64,000 nt of DNA from Streptomyces orinoci (GTDB lineage Bacteria > Actinomycetota > Actinomycetes > Streptomycetales > Streptomycetaceae), in the NCBI RefSeq assembly GCF_003121295.1, contig NZ_PHNC01000032.1:57704-121703 (forward strand), given 5' to 3'. A model generated the notes under the pieces. It was not told the origin of the DNA, made no database searches, and was given only the letters and a program-made list of their open reading frames with translations. The translations under genes were made by a program, and so were the position numbers. This document shows, piece after piece, positions 1 to 9,080 of this stretch. The first letter of the stretch is position 1, and every line of letters starts with the position of its first letter.

Positions 1-621
1 CAGCCGGGCCTGCGGCGGCCGGTCGGCGTCCAGAGCCGGCGGACGCAGCCAGCGCATCGGGCCCAGGCCCGCGAAGTCGGAGGGCGGGGCGGTGATGTGC
101 TCCCCGGGGCCCAGGCCGCGCAGATCCAGCCGGGCGTCGTCCCAGCCCATCCGGTAGAGCAGCTGGGGGAGTCCGGCGGCGGCGCCCGGCGCCACGAAGA
201 ACAGCGCCCGGCCGTGCGGGGTGAGTGCCACCGGGCCCAGCGGCAGTCCCATCCGCTCCAGCCGGGCCAGGGCGTGCCGGCCGGCCGCCTCCGCGACCTC
301 CAGCACATCGAACGAGCGGCCTACGGGCAGCAGTACGGCCGCACCGGGCAGCTCGGCCCAGGCGGCCGTCGCCTCGTCCAGCGTTGATCCCGCCGGGACT
401 TCGGGGGCGCAGGGGAGCGGATGGGCGCCGGGGGAGGGGCAGTTGGCGGCCCCGCAGGAGCAACTCACCTCGCCTCCGCCGCGGGTGGCGCGGGCGCCGG
501 GCACTACATCCCACCCCCACAGGCCGGTGTACTCCGCCACCGTGGTCACCGACTCCGCCGCCCGGCCTCGGCGCCGAGAACCCGGGCGCAGATCCCGGAT
601 GCCGCCGATAGTGAACCCCAT
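1..621 (-). CDS. Bifunctional DNA primase/polymerase (prim-pol) domain protein, 3' end outside window
   Basis: The minus-strand frame from an ATG at 621 stays open for 207 codons to the window edge, so only the N-terminal part is present. The translation has a run with cysteines spaced C-x-C-x4-C (SCSCGAANC) followed by GAHPL, then a region ending in GPGEHITAPPS. This CxC-GAHPL-GEHITAPPS layout is what Streptomyces proteins annotated as bifunctional DNA primase/polymerase show. The family name suggests nucleotide polymerisation, but the role of this chromosomal copy is unknown. It is divergent from nsdA across a 450-bp gap. The assignment is from remembered family pattern; the C-terminus cannot be judged. 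Confidence 0.7.
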   Translation of the reverse strand, partial: MGFTIGGIRDLRPGSRRRGRAAESVTTVAEYTGLWGWDVVPGARATRGGGEVSCSCGAANCPSPGAHPLPCAPEVPAGSTLDEATAAWAELPGAAVLLPVGRSFDVLEVAEAAGRHALARLERMGLPLGPVALTPHGRALFFVAPGAAAGLPQLLYRMGWDDARLDLRGLGPGEHITAPPSDFAGLGPMRWLRPPALDADRPPQARL

Positions 622-1071
622 GCCTCCTCCAACGGGTCGTCTTTGCGGATGGTTACGGGTCGGAGTGTCCCGGACACGGACGGTCGCGGACGACCGGCTT
701 TAAGGCGGTGTGACGGTGCGCCACCGGTGATGCGGGGAGTTCTGCGCGCCGTGGCGCGCAACTGTCCGTCAAATCCTGGGCCTTCTTCCATTGACAGGTG
801 TCAAGTCAATCGCGAGAAGCGCCCGCGGGGTTCATTCCTTGGGGTGGCGAATGGTGGCGTTTACTGGACTCCGCTCGCCTCAACGGTGATCGTAGGATTA
901 CTTTCGGTGCATGAGCCGTGTGAACTCCTGGAGGATGGAGCCCCGGTGGGTGTGCCGTAGCGAACGGCGCGGCGGCGCCTCACCGGCCCGGCCGTCGCAA
1001 CGGGCGGTGCGCCGTGGGCGGTTCGCGTTGAAAGCCTTCGTGCGCCCGGGCGCCGGAGCATAGGTGTGTGA
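622..1071. promoter_or_regulatory. Divergent intergenic region between prim-pol gene and nsdA
   Basis: This 450-bp stretch holds no convincing gene. It must contain promoters for both divergent genes. A perfect inverted repeat, TTGACA-GG-TGTCAA, lies at 791-804, and a TAGGAT hexamer resembling a Streptomyces -10 box is at 893-898. No well-spaced -35 partner was found for it, so the promoter positions remain unresolved. Confidence 0.4.
791..804. promoter_or_regulatory. Inverted repeat TTGACA-GG-TGTCAA, possible operator
   Basis: Two perfect 6-bp arms are separated by 2 bp. The left arm is also a perfect -35 hexamer, but no TAnnnT box lies about 17 bp downstream. It could be a repressor site shared by the divergent genes or a chance repeat. 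Confidence 0.35.
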
Positions 1072-2622
1072 ATGGGGGCGTTCCAGTTGGGTGGCGACGT
1101 CGGCGGCACCTTCGGTGCCGACGGGGCTGGCGAGGCGGGTGCGGCCGGACAGGCCGACGCCGGGCAGAAGCGCCCCAATGAGCGGCTCGGTTCCTGGTTC
1201 CTGCGCAGCGGCTGGTCCAAGGGCGAGCTGGCGCGGCAAGTCAACCGCCGGGCACGGCAATTGGGTGCCCACCACATCAGTACGGACACCTCCCGGGTGC
1301 GCCGCTGGCTGGACGGGGAGCAGCCCAGGGAGCCGATTCCCAAGATCCTCGCCGAGTTGTTCTCCGAACGCTTCGGCTGTGTGGTCGGCGTGGAGGACAT
1401 CGGCCTGCGCGTCGCCCACCAGTCGCCCTCCGTCTCGGGGGTGGACCTGCCCTGGGCCGGTCCCCAAACCGTCGAGCTGATCAGCGAGTTCTCCCGCAGC
1501 GATCTGATGCTCGCCCGGCGCGGCTTCCTGGGCACCTCACTGGCGCTCTCCGCGGGCCCCGCGCTGATCGAGCCCATGCAGCGCTGGCTGGTCCCCTCGC
1601 CGGGCGGCCGGGAGAGCGCCGCCAGGGCCGCCGCCGGCGCCGACCGCGTCCGGCGCGCGCCCAAACTTTCCTTGCCGGAGCTGGAGCTGCTGGAGTCCAC
1701 CACCCGGATGTTCCGCGCCTGGGACGCCCGGTGCGGCGGCGGCCTGCGCCGCAAGGCGGTGGTCGGACAGCTGCACGAGGTCACCGACCTGCTCCAGGAG
1801 TCACAGTCGGAGGACACCGCCAGGCGCCTGTTCAAAGTGGCCGCCGAACTCGCCCAGCTGGCCGGGTGGATGAGCTATGACGTCGGTCTGCAGCCCACCG
1901 CCCAGAAGTACTTCGTGCTGGCGCTGCACGCGGCCAAGGAGGCGGGTGACCGGCCGCTGGGCTCGTACGTCCTGTCCAGCATGAGCCGCCAGATGATCCA
2001 TCTCGGGCGGCCGGAGGACGCGTTGGAGCTGATCCACCTCGGCCAGTACGGCTCCCGGGAGACGGCCACCCCGCGCATCCAGGCCATGCTCTACGCCATG
2101 GAGGCCCGCGCCTACGCCAATATGGGCCAGCCCGCCAAGTGCAAACGCGCGGTGACCATGGCCGAGGACTGCTTCGCCGACTGCCTGCCCGGGGACGGCG
2201 ATCCGGACTGGATCCGCTTCTTCTCCGAGGCCGAACTCAACGCGGAGAACGCCCACTCCTACCGCGATCTGGCCTATGTGGCCGGACGCAGCCCCACCTA
2301 CGCCTCGCTGGCCCGGCCCAAGATGGAGCGGGCGGTGGAGCTGTTCGCCGATGACGAGGAGCACCAGCGGTCGTATGCGCTCAACCTGATCGGCCTGGCC
2401 ACGGTCGATCTGATGGAACGCGCGCCGGAGGAGTCCGCGGCCCATGTGGCCAAGGCGATGAGGATCGCCAAGCAGGTCCGCTCGGAGCGGGTGAACAACC
2501 GGCTGCGCAAGACGGTGGACGCCGCACAGCGGGACTTCGGCGAGGTCAGCGAGGTGCGGGAGCTCACCGAGCGGCTCGCCGCCCACCTGCCGGAATCGCC
2601 GGAGGCCGCCCACGCGGTGTGA
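1072..2622 (+). CDS. nsdA: NsdA-like regulator of differentiation and antibiotic production
   Basis: A 516-aa protein beginning at ATG 1072. Residues about 36-115 look like a small N-terminal DNA-binding-type domain (NERLGSWFLR, then RVRRWLDGEQP). A hydrophobic stretch with RRGFLGTSLALSAG follows near residue 145, and the rest is alpha-helical repeat sequence of TPR type. In S. coelicolor, nsdA next to amtB encodes a negative regulator of sporulation and antibiotic production; the same neighbour and architecture are seen here. No clear Shine-Dalgarno precedes the ATG, so the exact start is uncertain. The mechanism is not deducible from sequence. Confidence 0.85.
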   Translation: MGAFQLGGDVGGTFGADGAGEAGAAGQADAGQKRPNERLGSWFLRSGWSKGELARQVNRRARQLGAHHISTDTSRVRRWLDGEQPREPIPKILAELFSERFGCVVGVEDIGLRVAHQSPSVSGVDLPWAGPQTVELISEFSRSDLMLARRGFLGTSLALSAGPALIEPMQRWLVPSPGGRESAARAAAGADRVRRAPKLSLPELELLESTTRMFRAWDARCGGGLRRKAVVGQLHEVTDLLQESQSEDTARRLFKVAAELAQLAGWMSYDVGLQPTAQKYFVLALHAAKEAGDRPLGSYVLSSMSRQMIHLGRPEDALELIHLGQYGSRETATPRIQAMLYAMEARAYANMGQPAKCKRAVTMAEDCFADCLPGDGDPDWIRFFSEAELNAENAHSYRDLAYVAGRSPTYASLARPKMERAVELFADDEEHQRSYALNLIGLATVDLMERAPEESAAHVAKAMRIAKQVRSERVNNRLRKTVDAAQRDFGEVSEVRELTERLAAHLPESPEAAHAV

Positions 2623-2955
2623 GCCCGGCCCCGTCCCGGGGCCCCGATACCCGGCCGCGGCGGCCCGCCCGTACAGCCCGACTCGGCTTCCCCACGCCAG
2701 GTCACCCCGGGCGGTCGCCGCGGTCGTCCGCGCACCGGCCCGGCGCATGCGGTCCGGCGTGGGGGACGTACGGCCTCCGTGAGGGGAGTACGGCCGAATT
2801 CACTCGCGTGTAACACTGCGGTGGGCTTCGTCACCGCCCCGAAACAGCCGGCTGTCCTGGCCGAAATCGTGCTGGGTGACCCTCAAGGCCAACCAGGTCC
2901 GTCCACCGTCCCCAGGGGTCCGGGAGCGGACCGCCGTCACGAGGAAAGGCCGGCC
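2623..2955 (+). promoter_or_regulatory. amtB 5' region
   Basis: This 333-bp gap between nsdA and amtB has no plausible gene. The upstream in-frame extension of amtB lacks conservation and is rejected. The region holds the GlnR-type site and a strong ribosome binding site, GAGGAAAGG, at 2941-2949. Confidence 0.55.
2810..2845 (+). promoter_or_regulatory. Probable GlnR operator upstream of amtB-glnK-glnD
   Basis: GTAAC at 2810-2814 is followed at 2830 by GTCAC-n6-GAAAC, a perfect half of the actinobacterial GlnR box pattern (gTnAC-n6-GaAAC repeated). The first half is degenerate and the spacing between halves is 2 bp shorter than ideal. It lies about 110-145 bp upstream of the amtB start. amtB is an established GlnR target in S. 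coelicolor, which supports the call. Confidence 0.6.
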
Positions 2956-4242
2956 ATGAATGGCGCAGACACCGCATTCGTCCTGATCAGTGCCGCGCTG
3001 GTGATGCTGATGACCCCCGGCCTGGCCTTCTTCTACGGCGGCATGGTGCGGGTGAAAAGCGCGCTCAACATGCTGATGATGTCCTTCATCTCGCTGGGCA
3101 TCGTGACCGTGCTCTGGGTGCTCTACGGCTACTCGCTGGCCTTCGGCGACGACCTGGGCGGCGGGCTGCTGGGCAACTTCGACCACCTCGGTCTCAAGGG
3201 CATCAACCCCACCACGCTGACCGGCGGCAAGGAGGGCATCCCGGTCTTCGCCTTCGCCCTCTTCCAGCTGACGTTCGCGGTGATCACCCCGGCGCTGATG
3301 AGCGGGGCGCTGGCGGACCGCGTGAAGTTCAGCGCCTGGTCGCTGTTCATCACTCTGTGGGTGACGGTGGTCTACTTCCCGGTGGCGCACTGGGTGTGGC
3401 AGCCGGACGGCTGGCTGGCCAGGCTGAAGGTGATCGACTTCGCGGGCGGCACCGCCGTGCACATCAACGCGGGCATCGGGGCGCTGGCCGCGGTGCTGGT
3501 GGTCGGCAAGCGCATCGGCTTCGCCAAGGACCCCATGCGGCCGCACAGCCTGCCGCTGGTGATGCTGGGCGCCGGGCTGCTGTGGTTCGGCTGGTTCGGC
3601 TTCAACGCGGGCTCGGCGCTGGCCGCCAATGGCACCGCCGCCAATATGGCGCTCAACACCCAGGTGGCCACCGGGGCCGCCATGCTGGGCTGGCTGGCCT
3701 TCGAGCGCATCCGGCACGGGGCCTTCACCACCCTGGGCGCCGCCTCCGGCGCGGTGGCCGGGCTGGTCGCCATCACCCCCTCCGGGGCCGCCGTCAACGC
3801 CTTCGGCGCCATCCTGATCGGCCTGGCCGCCGGGGCGGTCTGCGCCTGGGCCGTGGGCCTGAAGTTCAAGCTGGGCTTCGACGACTCCCTGGACGTGGTG
3901 GGCGTCCATATGGTGGGCGGCATCATCGGCACCCTGCTGGTCGGCCTGCTGGCCACCGGCGGCGTCGGCGGCCTCACCCAGCTCGGCCGCCAGGCGGCCG
4001 GAGCCTTCTCGGTGCTGGCCTACTCCTTCACCGTCTCCTGGCTGCTGGCCAAGCTGGTGGACAAGACCGTCGGCTTCCGGGCGGACGCCGACGACGAACT
4101 CAGCGGCGTGGACCAGGCGTTCCACGCCGAGACCGCCTATGACCTCAGCGCGGTGGGGGGCTCCTCGGCCGCCCGCAGCGCACAGCATCCCGTTCCGCAC
4201 CCGGACCACAGCAAGCCGGACCAGAGCAAGGTGGACGCATGA
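2956..4242 (+). CDS. amtB: Ammonium transporter AmtB
   Basis: A 428-aa polytopic membrane protein that conducts ammonia/ammonium under nitrogen limitation. The start at ATG 2956 has GAGGAAAGG just upstream and gives an N-terminus typical of the family (MNGADTAFVLISAALV). Family signatures are visible: TPGLAFFYGGMV in the first membrane segments, FAGGTAVHINAG and GAGLLWFGWFGFNAGSA mid-protein, and DDSLDVVGVHMVGG near the end. The C-terminal tail is cytosolic and rich in S, H and D. It overlaps glnK by 4 bp (ATGA), the usual translational coupling of channel and PII regulator. Confidence 0.97.
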   Translation: MNGADTAFVLISAALVMLMTPGLAFFYGGMVRVKSALNMLMMSFISLGIVTVLWVLYGYSLAFGDDLGGGLLGNFDHLGLKGINPTTLTGGKEGIPVFAFALFQLTFAVITPALMSGALADRVKFSAWSLFITLWVTVVYFPVAHWVWQPDGWLARLKVIDFAGGTAVHINAGIGALAAVLVVGKRIGFAKDPMRPHSLPLVMLGAGLLWFGWFGFNAGSALAANGTAANMALNTQVATGAAMLGWLAFERIRHGAFTTLGAASGAVAGLVAITPSGAAVNAFGAILIGLAAGAVCAWAVGLKFKLGFDDSLDVVGVHMVGGIIGTLLVGLLATGGVGGLTQLGRQAAGAFSVLAYSFTVSWLLAKLVDKTVGFRADADDELSGVDQAFHAETAYDLSAVGGSSAARSAQHPVPHPDHSKPDQSKVDA

Positions 4243-4577
4243 AGCTGATCACCGCCATCGTCAAGCCCTTCAAACTCGACGAGGTCAAGGAGGCCCTGCA
4301 GAGTTTCCAGGTCCAGGGCCTGACCATCACCGAGGTCAAGGGCTACGGCCGGCAGCGCGGCCACACCGAGGTCTACCGGGGCGCCGAGTACACCCTCGAC
4401 CTGCTGCCCAAGGTCCGGGTGGAGATCCTGGCCGAGGACGAGGACGCCGCCGACATCGTGGACGTCATCGTCAAGACCGCCCGCACCGGCAAGATCGGTG
4501 ACGGCAAGGTCTGGGTCGTACCGGTCGAGACGGTGGTACGGGTCCGCACCGGCGAGCGTGGCCCCGACGCACTCTGA
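4239..4577 (+). CDS. glnK: PII signal transduction protein GlnK
   Basis: A 112-aa PII protein that senses 2-oxoglutarate and ATP/ADP and docks on AmtB. The T-loop sequence KGYGRQRGHTEVYRGAEY places the modifiable tyrosine at residue 51. In Streptomyces this tyrosine is adenylylated by GlnD rather than uridylylated, as shown for S. coelicolor. The C-terminal signature GKIGDGKVWVVPVE is intact. The ATG overlaps the amtB stop, so the two are co-translated. Confidence 0.97.
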   Translation: MKLITAIVKPFKLDEVKEALQSFQVQGLTITEVKGYGRQRGHTEVYRGAEYTLDLLPKVRVEILAEDEDAADIVDVIVKTARTGKIGDGKVWVVPVETVVRVRTGERGPDAL

Positions 4578-4599
4578 ACCACCTGAGAAAGGACCCGAG

Positions 4600-6984
4600 T
4601 TGACCGAAACCAGCCTGGAAACGACCGACTCGGGATCCGGTGGTTACGCGGCCGACCGATTGCGGCTGCTTCAGCAACAGACGCTCACCGGACCGCCGTT
4701 GCGCGCCGCGCTCGCCCGGCTCACCGACAGCTGGCTGGCCGGCCTGCTGGGCCGCACCCGGGACATCGCCCTGGTGGCCGTCGGCGGCTACGGCCGCGGC
4801 GAACTCTCCCCGCGCAGCGACCTCGACCTGCTGCTGCTGCACCGGGAATCCGCCGACGGCGCACAGGTCGCCGCCGTCGCCGACCGCCTCTGGTACCCGG
4901 TCTGGGACCTGGGCCTGGCCCTGGACCACTCGGTACGCACCCCCGCCCAGGCGCGCCGGACCGCCGCCGGCGACCTCAAGGTCCACCTCGGCCTGCTGGA
5001 CGCCCGCCACCTGGCCGGCGACCCCGCACTGACCGCCGAGGTGCGCGCCACGGCCTACCGGGACTGGCGCGCCCAAGCCCCCGCCCGCCTGCCCGAATTG
5101 CGCGAGAGCTGCGAGGAACGCGCCCGCCGCCAGGGCGAGTTGCGCTTTCTGCTGGAACCGGACCTCAAGGAGGCCCGCGGCGGACTCCGGGACGCCACCG
5201 CGCTGCGCGCCGTGGCCGCCTCCTGGCTGGCCGACGCTCCGCGCCAGGGCCTGGAGGAGGCCCGCGCCCTGCTGCTGGACACCCGCGACGCCCTGCACCT
5301 GACCACCGGCCGGGCCACCGACCGGCTCAGCCTCCAGGAACAGGACCAAGTGGCCCGGCGGCTCGGCCTGCCCGACGCGGACGCCCTGCTGCACCGGGTG
5401 TACCGGGCGGCCCACACCGTCGGCTACGCCTCCGACGCCACCTGGCGCGAGGTGGGGCGCGTGCTGCGGGCCCGCTCCGCCCGCCCCAGGCCGCGCCGGG
5501 TGCCGGGCGGCCGGGGCGGCTGGGGCGGACGGGCCGGACGGGGCGGCTTTGCGCAACCGGAGCGCGTCCCGCTGGCGGACGGCGTGGTGGAGCAGGACGG
5601 CGAGGCGGTGCTGGCCCGTACCGCCCGCCCCGAGCGTGACCCGGTGCTGCCGCTGCGCGCGGCGGCAGCGGCGGCGCGGGCCGGTCTGCCGCTGTCCGCC
5701 CATGCGGTGCGGCGCCTGGCCAAGGCCGCCCCGCTGCCGGTGCCCTGGCCCCCCGAGGCGCGCGAAGCCCTGCTCACCCTGCTGGGCGCGGGGGAGCACA
5801 CGGTCGCCGCCTGGGAGGCGCTGGAGGCGGAGGGCATCGTCTCCCGGCTGCTGCCGGAGTGGGAGCGGGTGCGCTGCCGGCCGCAGCGCAACGCGGTGCA
5901 CCGCTTCACCGTCGACCGGCACCTGGTGGAGACGGCCGTCCGGGCCGCCGCCCTGACCCGCCGGGTGGCCCGCCCCGACCTGCTGCTGCTCGCCGCGCTG
6001 CTGCACGACCTGGGCAAGGGGCGGCCCGGCGACCACTCGGTGACCGGCGCCATGCTGGCCCGCGAGGTGGCCGCACGGATCGGGCTGGCGGAGCGGGACG
6101 CCGAGGTGCTGGCCCTCCTGGTGCGCCACCATCTGCTGCTGGCCGAGACCGCCACCCGGCGGGACCTGGACGATCCGGCCACCATCGGCGCGGTGGCGGA
6201 CGCCGTACGGCACACCGAGACCCTGCAGCTGCTGCACGCCCTCACCGAGGCCGACGCGCTGGCCACCGGGCCCGCCGCATGGAGCGCCTGGCGCGCCACG
6301 CTGGTGGCGGAGCTGGTGCGGCGGACGGCGGCGGCGCTCGCCGGCGAGCCGGCCGCGGCACGGGCGCCCCAGGCGCCCGGCCCCGGCCAGCGGCTGCTGG
6401 CCGAGGAGGCCCGGCGCACCGGCGCCCCGGCCCTGACCCTGGACGGCGGCGAACTCCTGCTGGCGGTGCCGGACCAGCCGGGGGTGCTGCCCGCGGTGGC
6501 GGGCGTGCTGGCGCTGCACCGGCTCACCGTGCACACCGCGGAGCTGACCGGCGGCCCGGTGCTGGCCATGCGCTGGCGGGTGGCCGCCGAGTACGGCGAG
6601 CCGCCCCAGGCCGACCGGCTGCGGGCCGATCTGGCCCGCGCCCTGGAGGGCTCGCTGGACATCGCCGCCCGTCTCGCCGAACGGGACGCGGCCGGCCGCG
6701 GGCGCCGCCGGGGCACGGTGCCCCCGCCCCCGTCGGTGACGGTGGCCGAGGGCGGCTCCCACGACGCCACCGTCCTGGAAGTACGGGCCGAGGACGCCCC
6801 CGGCCTGCTGTACCGCGTGGCCCACGCCCTGGAGGCGGCAGGCGTCTGGGTACGCAGCGCCCATGTGTCCACGCTCGGGGCGAGTGTGGTGGACGCGTTC
6901 TATGTGACGGACACGGACGGAGCTCCACTGGACGCGGCGAAGACGGCCGAGGTGGTGACGGCGGTGGGGAGCGCATTGGGGTAG
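4600..6984 (+). CDS. glnD: [Protein-PII] nucleotidyltransferase GlnD
   Basis: A 794-aa enzyme that modifies and demodifies GlnK. The TTG start at 4600 is chosen because GAGAAAGGA lies 7 bases before it and it sits just after the glnK stop; an upstream in-frame extension would overlap glnK. Visible domains are the nucleotidyltransferase motif GGYGRGELSPRSDLDLLLL (about residues 62-80), an HD motif in LLHDLGKGRPGDHS mid-protein, and two ACT-like regions at the C-terminus (one near ALTLDGGELLLAVPDQPG, the last in the final 70 residues). An alanine/arginine/glycine-rich linker follows the transferase part. Confidence 0.95.
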   Translation: MTETSLETTDSGSGGYAADRLRLLQQQTLTGPPLRAALARLTDSWLAGLLGRTRDIALVAVGGYGRGELSPRSDLDLLLLHRESADGAQVAAVADRLWYPVWDLGLALDHSVRTPAQARRTAAGDLKVHLGLLDARHLAGDPALTAEVRATAYRDWRAQAPARLPELRESCEERARRQGELRFLLEPDLKEARGGLRDATALRAVAASWLADAPRQGLEEARALLLDTRDALHLTTGRATDRLSLQEQDQVARRLGLPDADALLHRVYRAAHTVGYASDATWREVGRVLRARSARPRPRRVPGGRGGWGGRAGRGGFAQPERVPLADGVVEQDGEAVLARTARPERDPVLPLRAAAAAARAGLPLSAHAVRRLAKAAPLPVPWPPEAREALLTLLGAGEHTVAAWEALEAEGIVSRLLPEWERVRCRPQRNAVHRFTVDRHLVETAVRAAALTRRVARPDLLLLAALLHDLGKGRPGDHSVTGAMLAREVAARIGLAERDAEVLALLVRHHLLLAETATRRDLDDPATIGAVADAVRHTETLQLLHALTEADALATGPAAWSAWRATLVAELVRRTAAALAGEPAAARAPQAPGPGQRLLAEEARRTGAPALTLDGGELLLAVPDQPGVLPAVAGVLALHRLTVHTAELTGGPVLAMRWRVAAEYGEPPQADRLRADLARALEGSLDIAARLAERDAAGRGRRRGTVPPPPSVTVAEGGSHDATVLEVRAEDAPGLLYRVAHALEAAGVWVRSAHVSTLGASVVDAFYVTDTDGAPLDAAKTAEVVTAVGSALG

Positions 6985-7492
6985 GCGGGGGGCGCTTGCT
7001 TGGCCCTGCGTGAAGGGTGCGCGCCCCGGGGCGCACGTGGTGTGGGGCGTGGGGCGGGGCTGCGGTTTAGGGGTGGCGGTTGCGGCCTTGTGGGAGCTGG
7101 GCTGTCCTGGTCACGTTCCGTGTGGCTTGTGGCGCGCCCATGAGGCCGGACGGGTCCGATGGGCCCCGGTGCGCCCCATGCCGTGTGGCCCGCGGCGCGC
7201 CGCGTGGCCGCCCCGTGCGGCCGGTTCGTCCGTGCCCCAAGCGCGCCCGACCGCGCCCCACGCGCGCCGATCGCCCCCCGCCTGTGCCACGGCCGTGCCC
7301 CACGTGCACCTGACCGCGCCCCACGCGCGCCGCGCCACGCCGCACGCGCTGCCGCCGGGTCCTCGCACCGCTCCGGGCAGGTCGCGGGCGGCCGCCGGGG
7401 GTGGATCCGGCATGGGCCGACCTCACCCTTCCCGGGCCGGATACTCTTGAGGACGACGTCCCACGCCCCCGACCCGAGGATCTGCGACCGCC
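6985..7492. other. 508-bp intergenic region with GCCCCACG/GCCCCATG repeats
   Basis: No gene is supported between glnD and ffh. The stretch is extremely GC-rich and repetitive: gaccgcgccccacgcgcgcc occurs at about 7249 and again at about 7312, with related GCCCCATG/GCGCCCATG words at 7134 and 7171. A TACTCT hexamer at 7442-7447 could serve as a -10 for ffh. Open frames here have a biased, low-complexity R/P/A composition and are judged spurious. Confidence 0.55.
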
Positions 7493-9037
7493 GTGTTCGA
7501 CACTCTCTCCGATCGCCTCGCAGCGACTTTCAAGAATCTTCGCGGCAAGGGGCGGCTTTCCGAGGCCGACATCGACGCCACTGCGCGCGAGATCCGCATC
7601 GCGCTGCTGGAAGCGGATGTGGCCCTGCCGGTCGTCCGGGCGTTCATCAAGCAGGTCAAGGAGCGGGCCGGCGGGGCCGAGGTCTCGCAGGCGCTGAACC
7701 CGGCCCAGCAGGTCATCAAGATCGTCAACGATGAGCTGGTCACCATCCTCGGCGGTGAGACCCGCCGGCTGCGCTTTGCCAAGACCGCGCCGACCGTGAT
7801 CATGCTCGCCGGTCTGCAGGGTGCCGGTAAGACCACCCTCGCCGGAAAGCTGGGCCTGTGGCTGAAGAAGCAGGGGCACAGCCCGCTGCTGGTCGCCTGT
7901 GACCTCCAGCGCCCCAACGCCGTCAACCAGCTGAGCGTGGTCGCCGAGCGCGCCGGCGTCGCCGTCTACGCCCCGCAGCCGGGCAACGGCGTGGGTGACC
8001 CGGTGCAGGTCGCCAAGGACTCCATCGAGTACGCCAAGTCCAAGGTCCACGACATCGTCATCGTGGACACCGCCGGCCGTCTGGGCATCGACGCCGAGCT
8101 GATGCAGCAGGCCGCGGACATCCGCGACGCCGTGCAGCCGGACGAGGTCCTCTTCGTCGTGGACGCGATGATCGGCCAGGACGCCGTCAACACCGCGGAG
8201 GCCTTCCGCGACGGCGTCGGCTTCGACGGCGTGGTGCTCTCCAAGCTCGACGGCGACGCCCGCGGTGGTGCCGCGCTCTCCATCGCGCATGTCACCGGCA
8301 AGCAGATCATGTTCGCCTCCAACGGCGAGAAGCTGGACGACTTCGACGCGTTCCACCCGGACCGCATGGCGTCCCGCATCCTCGACATGGGCGATGTGCT
8401 CACCCTGATCGAGAAGGCCGAGCAGACCTTCAGCCAGGCCGAGGCCGAGAAGATGGCGGCCAAGCTGGCGAAGGGCCCCAAGGAGTTCACCCTCGACGAC
8501 TTCCTGGCCCAGATGGAGCAGGTCCGGAAGATGGGCTCGATCTCCAAGCTGCTCGGCATGCTGCCCGGCATGGGGCAGATCAAGGAGCAGATCAACAACC
8601 TCGACGAGCGCGATGTGGACCGTACCGCCGCGATCATCAAGTCGATGACCCCGGCCGAGCGCCAGGACCCGACGATCATCAACGGCTCGCGGCGGGCCCG
8701 GATCGCCAAGGGCTCCGGTGTGGAGGTCAGCGCCGTCAAGCAGCTGGTGGAGCGGTTCTTCGACGCCCGCAAGATGATGTCGCGGATGGCCCAGGGCGGC
8801 ATGCCGGGGATGCCCGGGATGCCGGGCATGCCGGGGCTGGGCGGCTCCAAGAAGAAGAAGCAGGTCAAGCAGGCCAAGGGCAAGCGTCAGAGCGGCAACC
8901 CGATGAAGCGCAAGGCCGAGGAGCAGGCCGCCGCGGCCCGCCGCGAGCAGCAGGCGGGCAGCATGCCGGGCCTGCCCGCCGGCAGTGACCCCGCCAACTT
9001 CGAACTCCCGGAGGAGTTCAAGAAGTTCATGGGCTGA
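7493..9037 (+). CDS. ffh: Signal recognition particle protein Ffh
   Basis: A 514-aa SRP GTPase that binds 4.5S RNA and signal peptides for cotranslational targeting. GTG 7493 gives the family N-terminus (FDTLSDRLAATFKNLRGKG). The NG domain shows the P-loop GLQGAGKTT (about residues 107-115) and DTAGRLG near 190; the methionine-rich M domain carries GSISKLLGMLPGMG and ends in a tandem MPG repeat at about 8800-8835. The lysine-rich tail KKKKQVKQAKGKRQ is consistent with RNA binding. It stands alone with a convergent methyltransferase gene downstream. Confidence 0.97.
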   Translation: MFDTLSDRLAATFKNLRGKGRLSEADIDATAREIRIALLEADVALPVVRAFIKQVKERAGGAEVSQALNPAQQVIKIVNDELVTILGGETRRLRFAKTAPTVIMLAGLQGAGKTTLAGKLGLWLKKQGHSPLLVACDLQRPNAVNQLSVVAERAGVAVYAPQPGNGVGDPVQVAKDSIEYAKSKVHDIVIVDTAGRLGIDAELMQQAADIRDAVQPDEVLFVVDAMIGQDAVNTAEAFRDGVGFDGVVLSKLDGDARGGAALSIAHVTGKQIMFASNGEKLDDFDAFHPDRMASRILDMGDVLTLIEKAEQTFSQAEAEKMAAKLAKGPKEFTLDDFLAQMEQVRKMGSISKLLGMLPGMGQIKEQINNLDERDVDRTAAIIKSMTPAERQDPTIINGSRRARIAKGSGVEVSAVKQLVERFFDARKMMSRMAQGGMPGMPGMPGMPGLGGSKKKKQVKQAKGKRQSGNPMKRKAEEQAAAARREQQAGSMPGLPAGSDPANFELPEEFKKFMG

Positions 9038-9080
9038 GTCCCCGGCAAGTGGCCCGGGGCCCACGACTCAGGGCCACGGC

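Noticed and set aside
4471..6864. Long minus-strand open frame opposite glnD
   Set aside because: Composition is typical of a high-GC antisense shadow (G/R/Q-rich with no domains), while glnD on the plus strand has all family motifs.
7010..7450. Possible small proteins in the glnD-ffh gap
   Set aside because: R/P/A-rich frames in several phases at once, no SD and no family likeness; best explained by GCCCCACG repeats.
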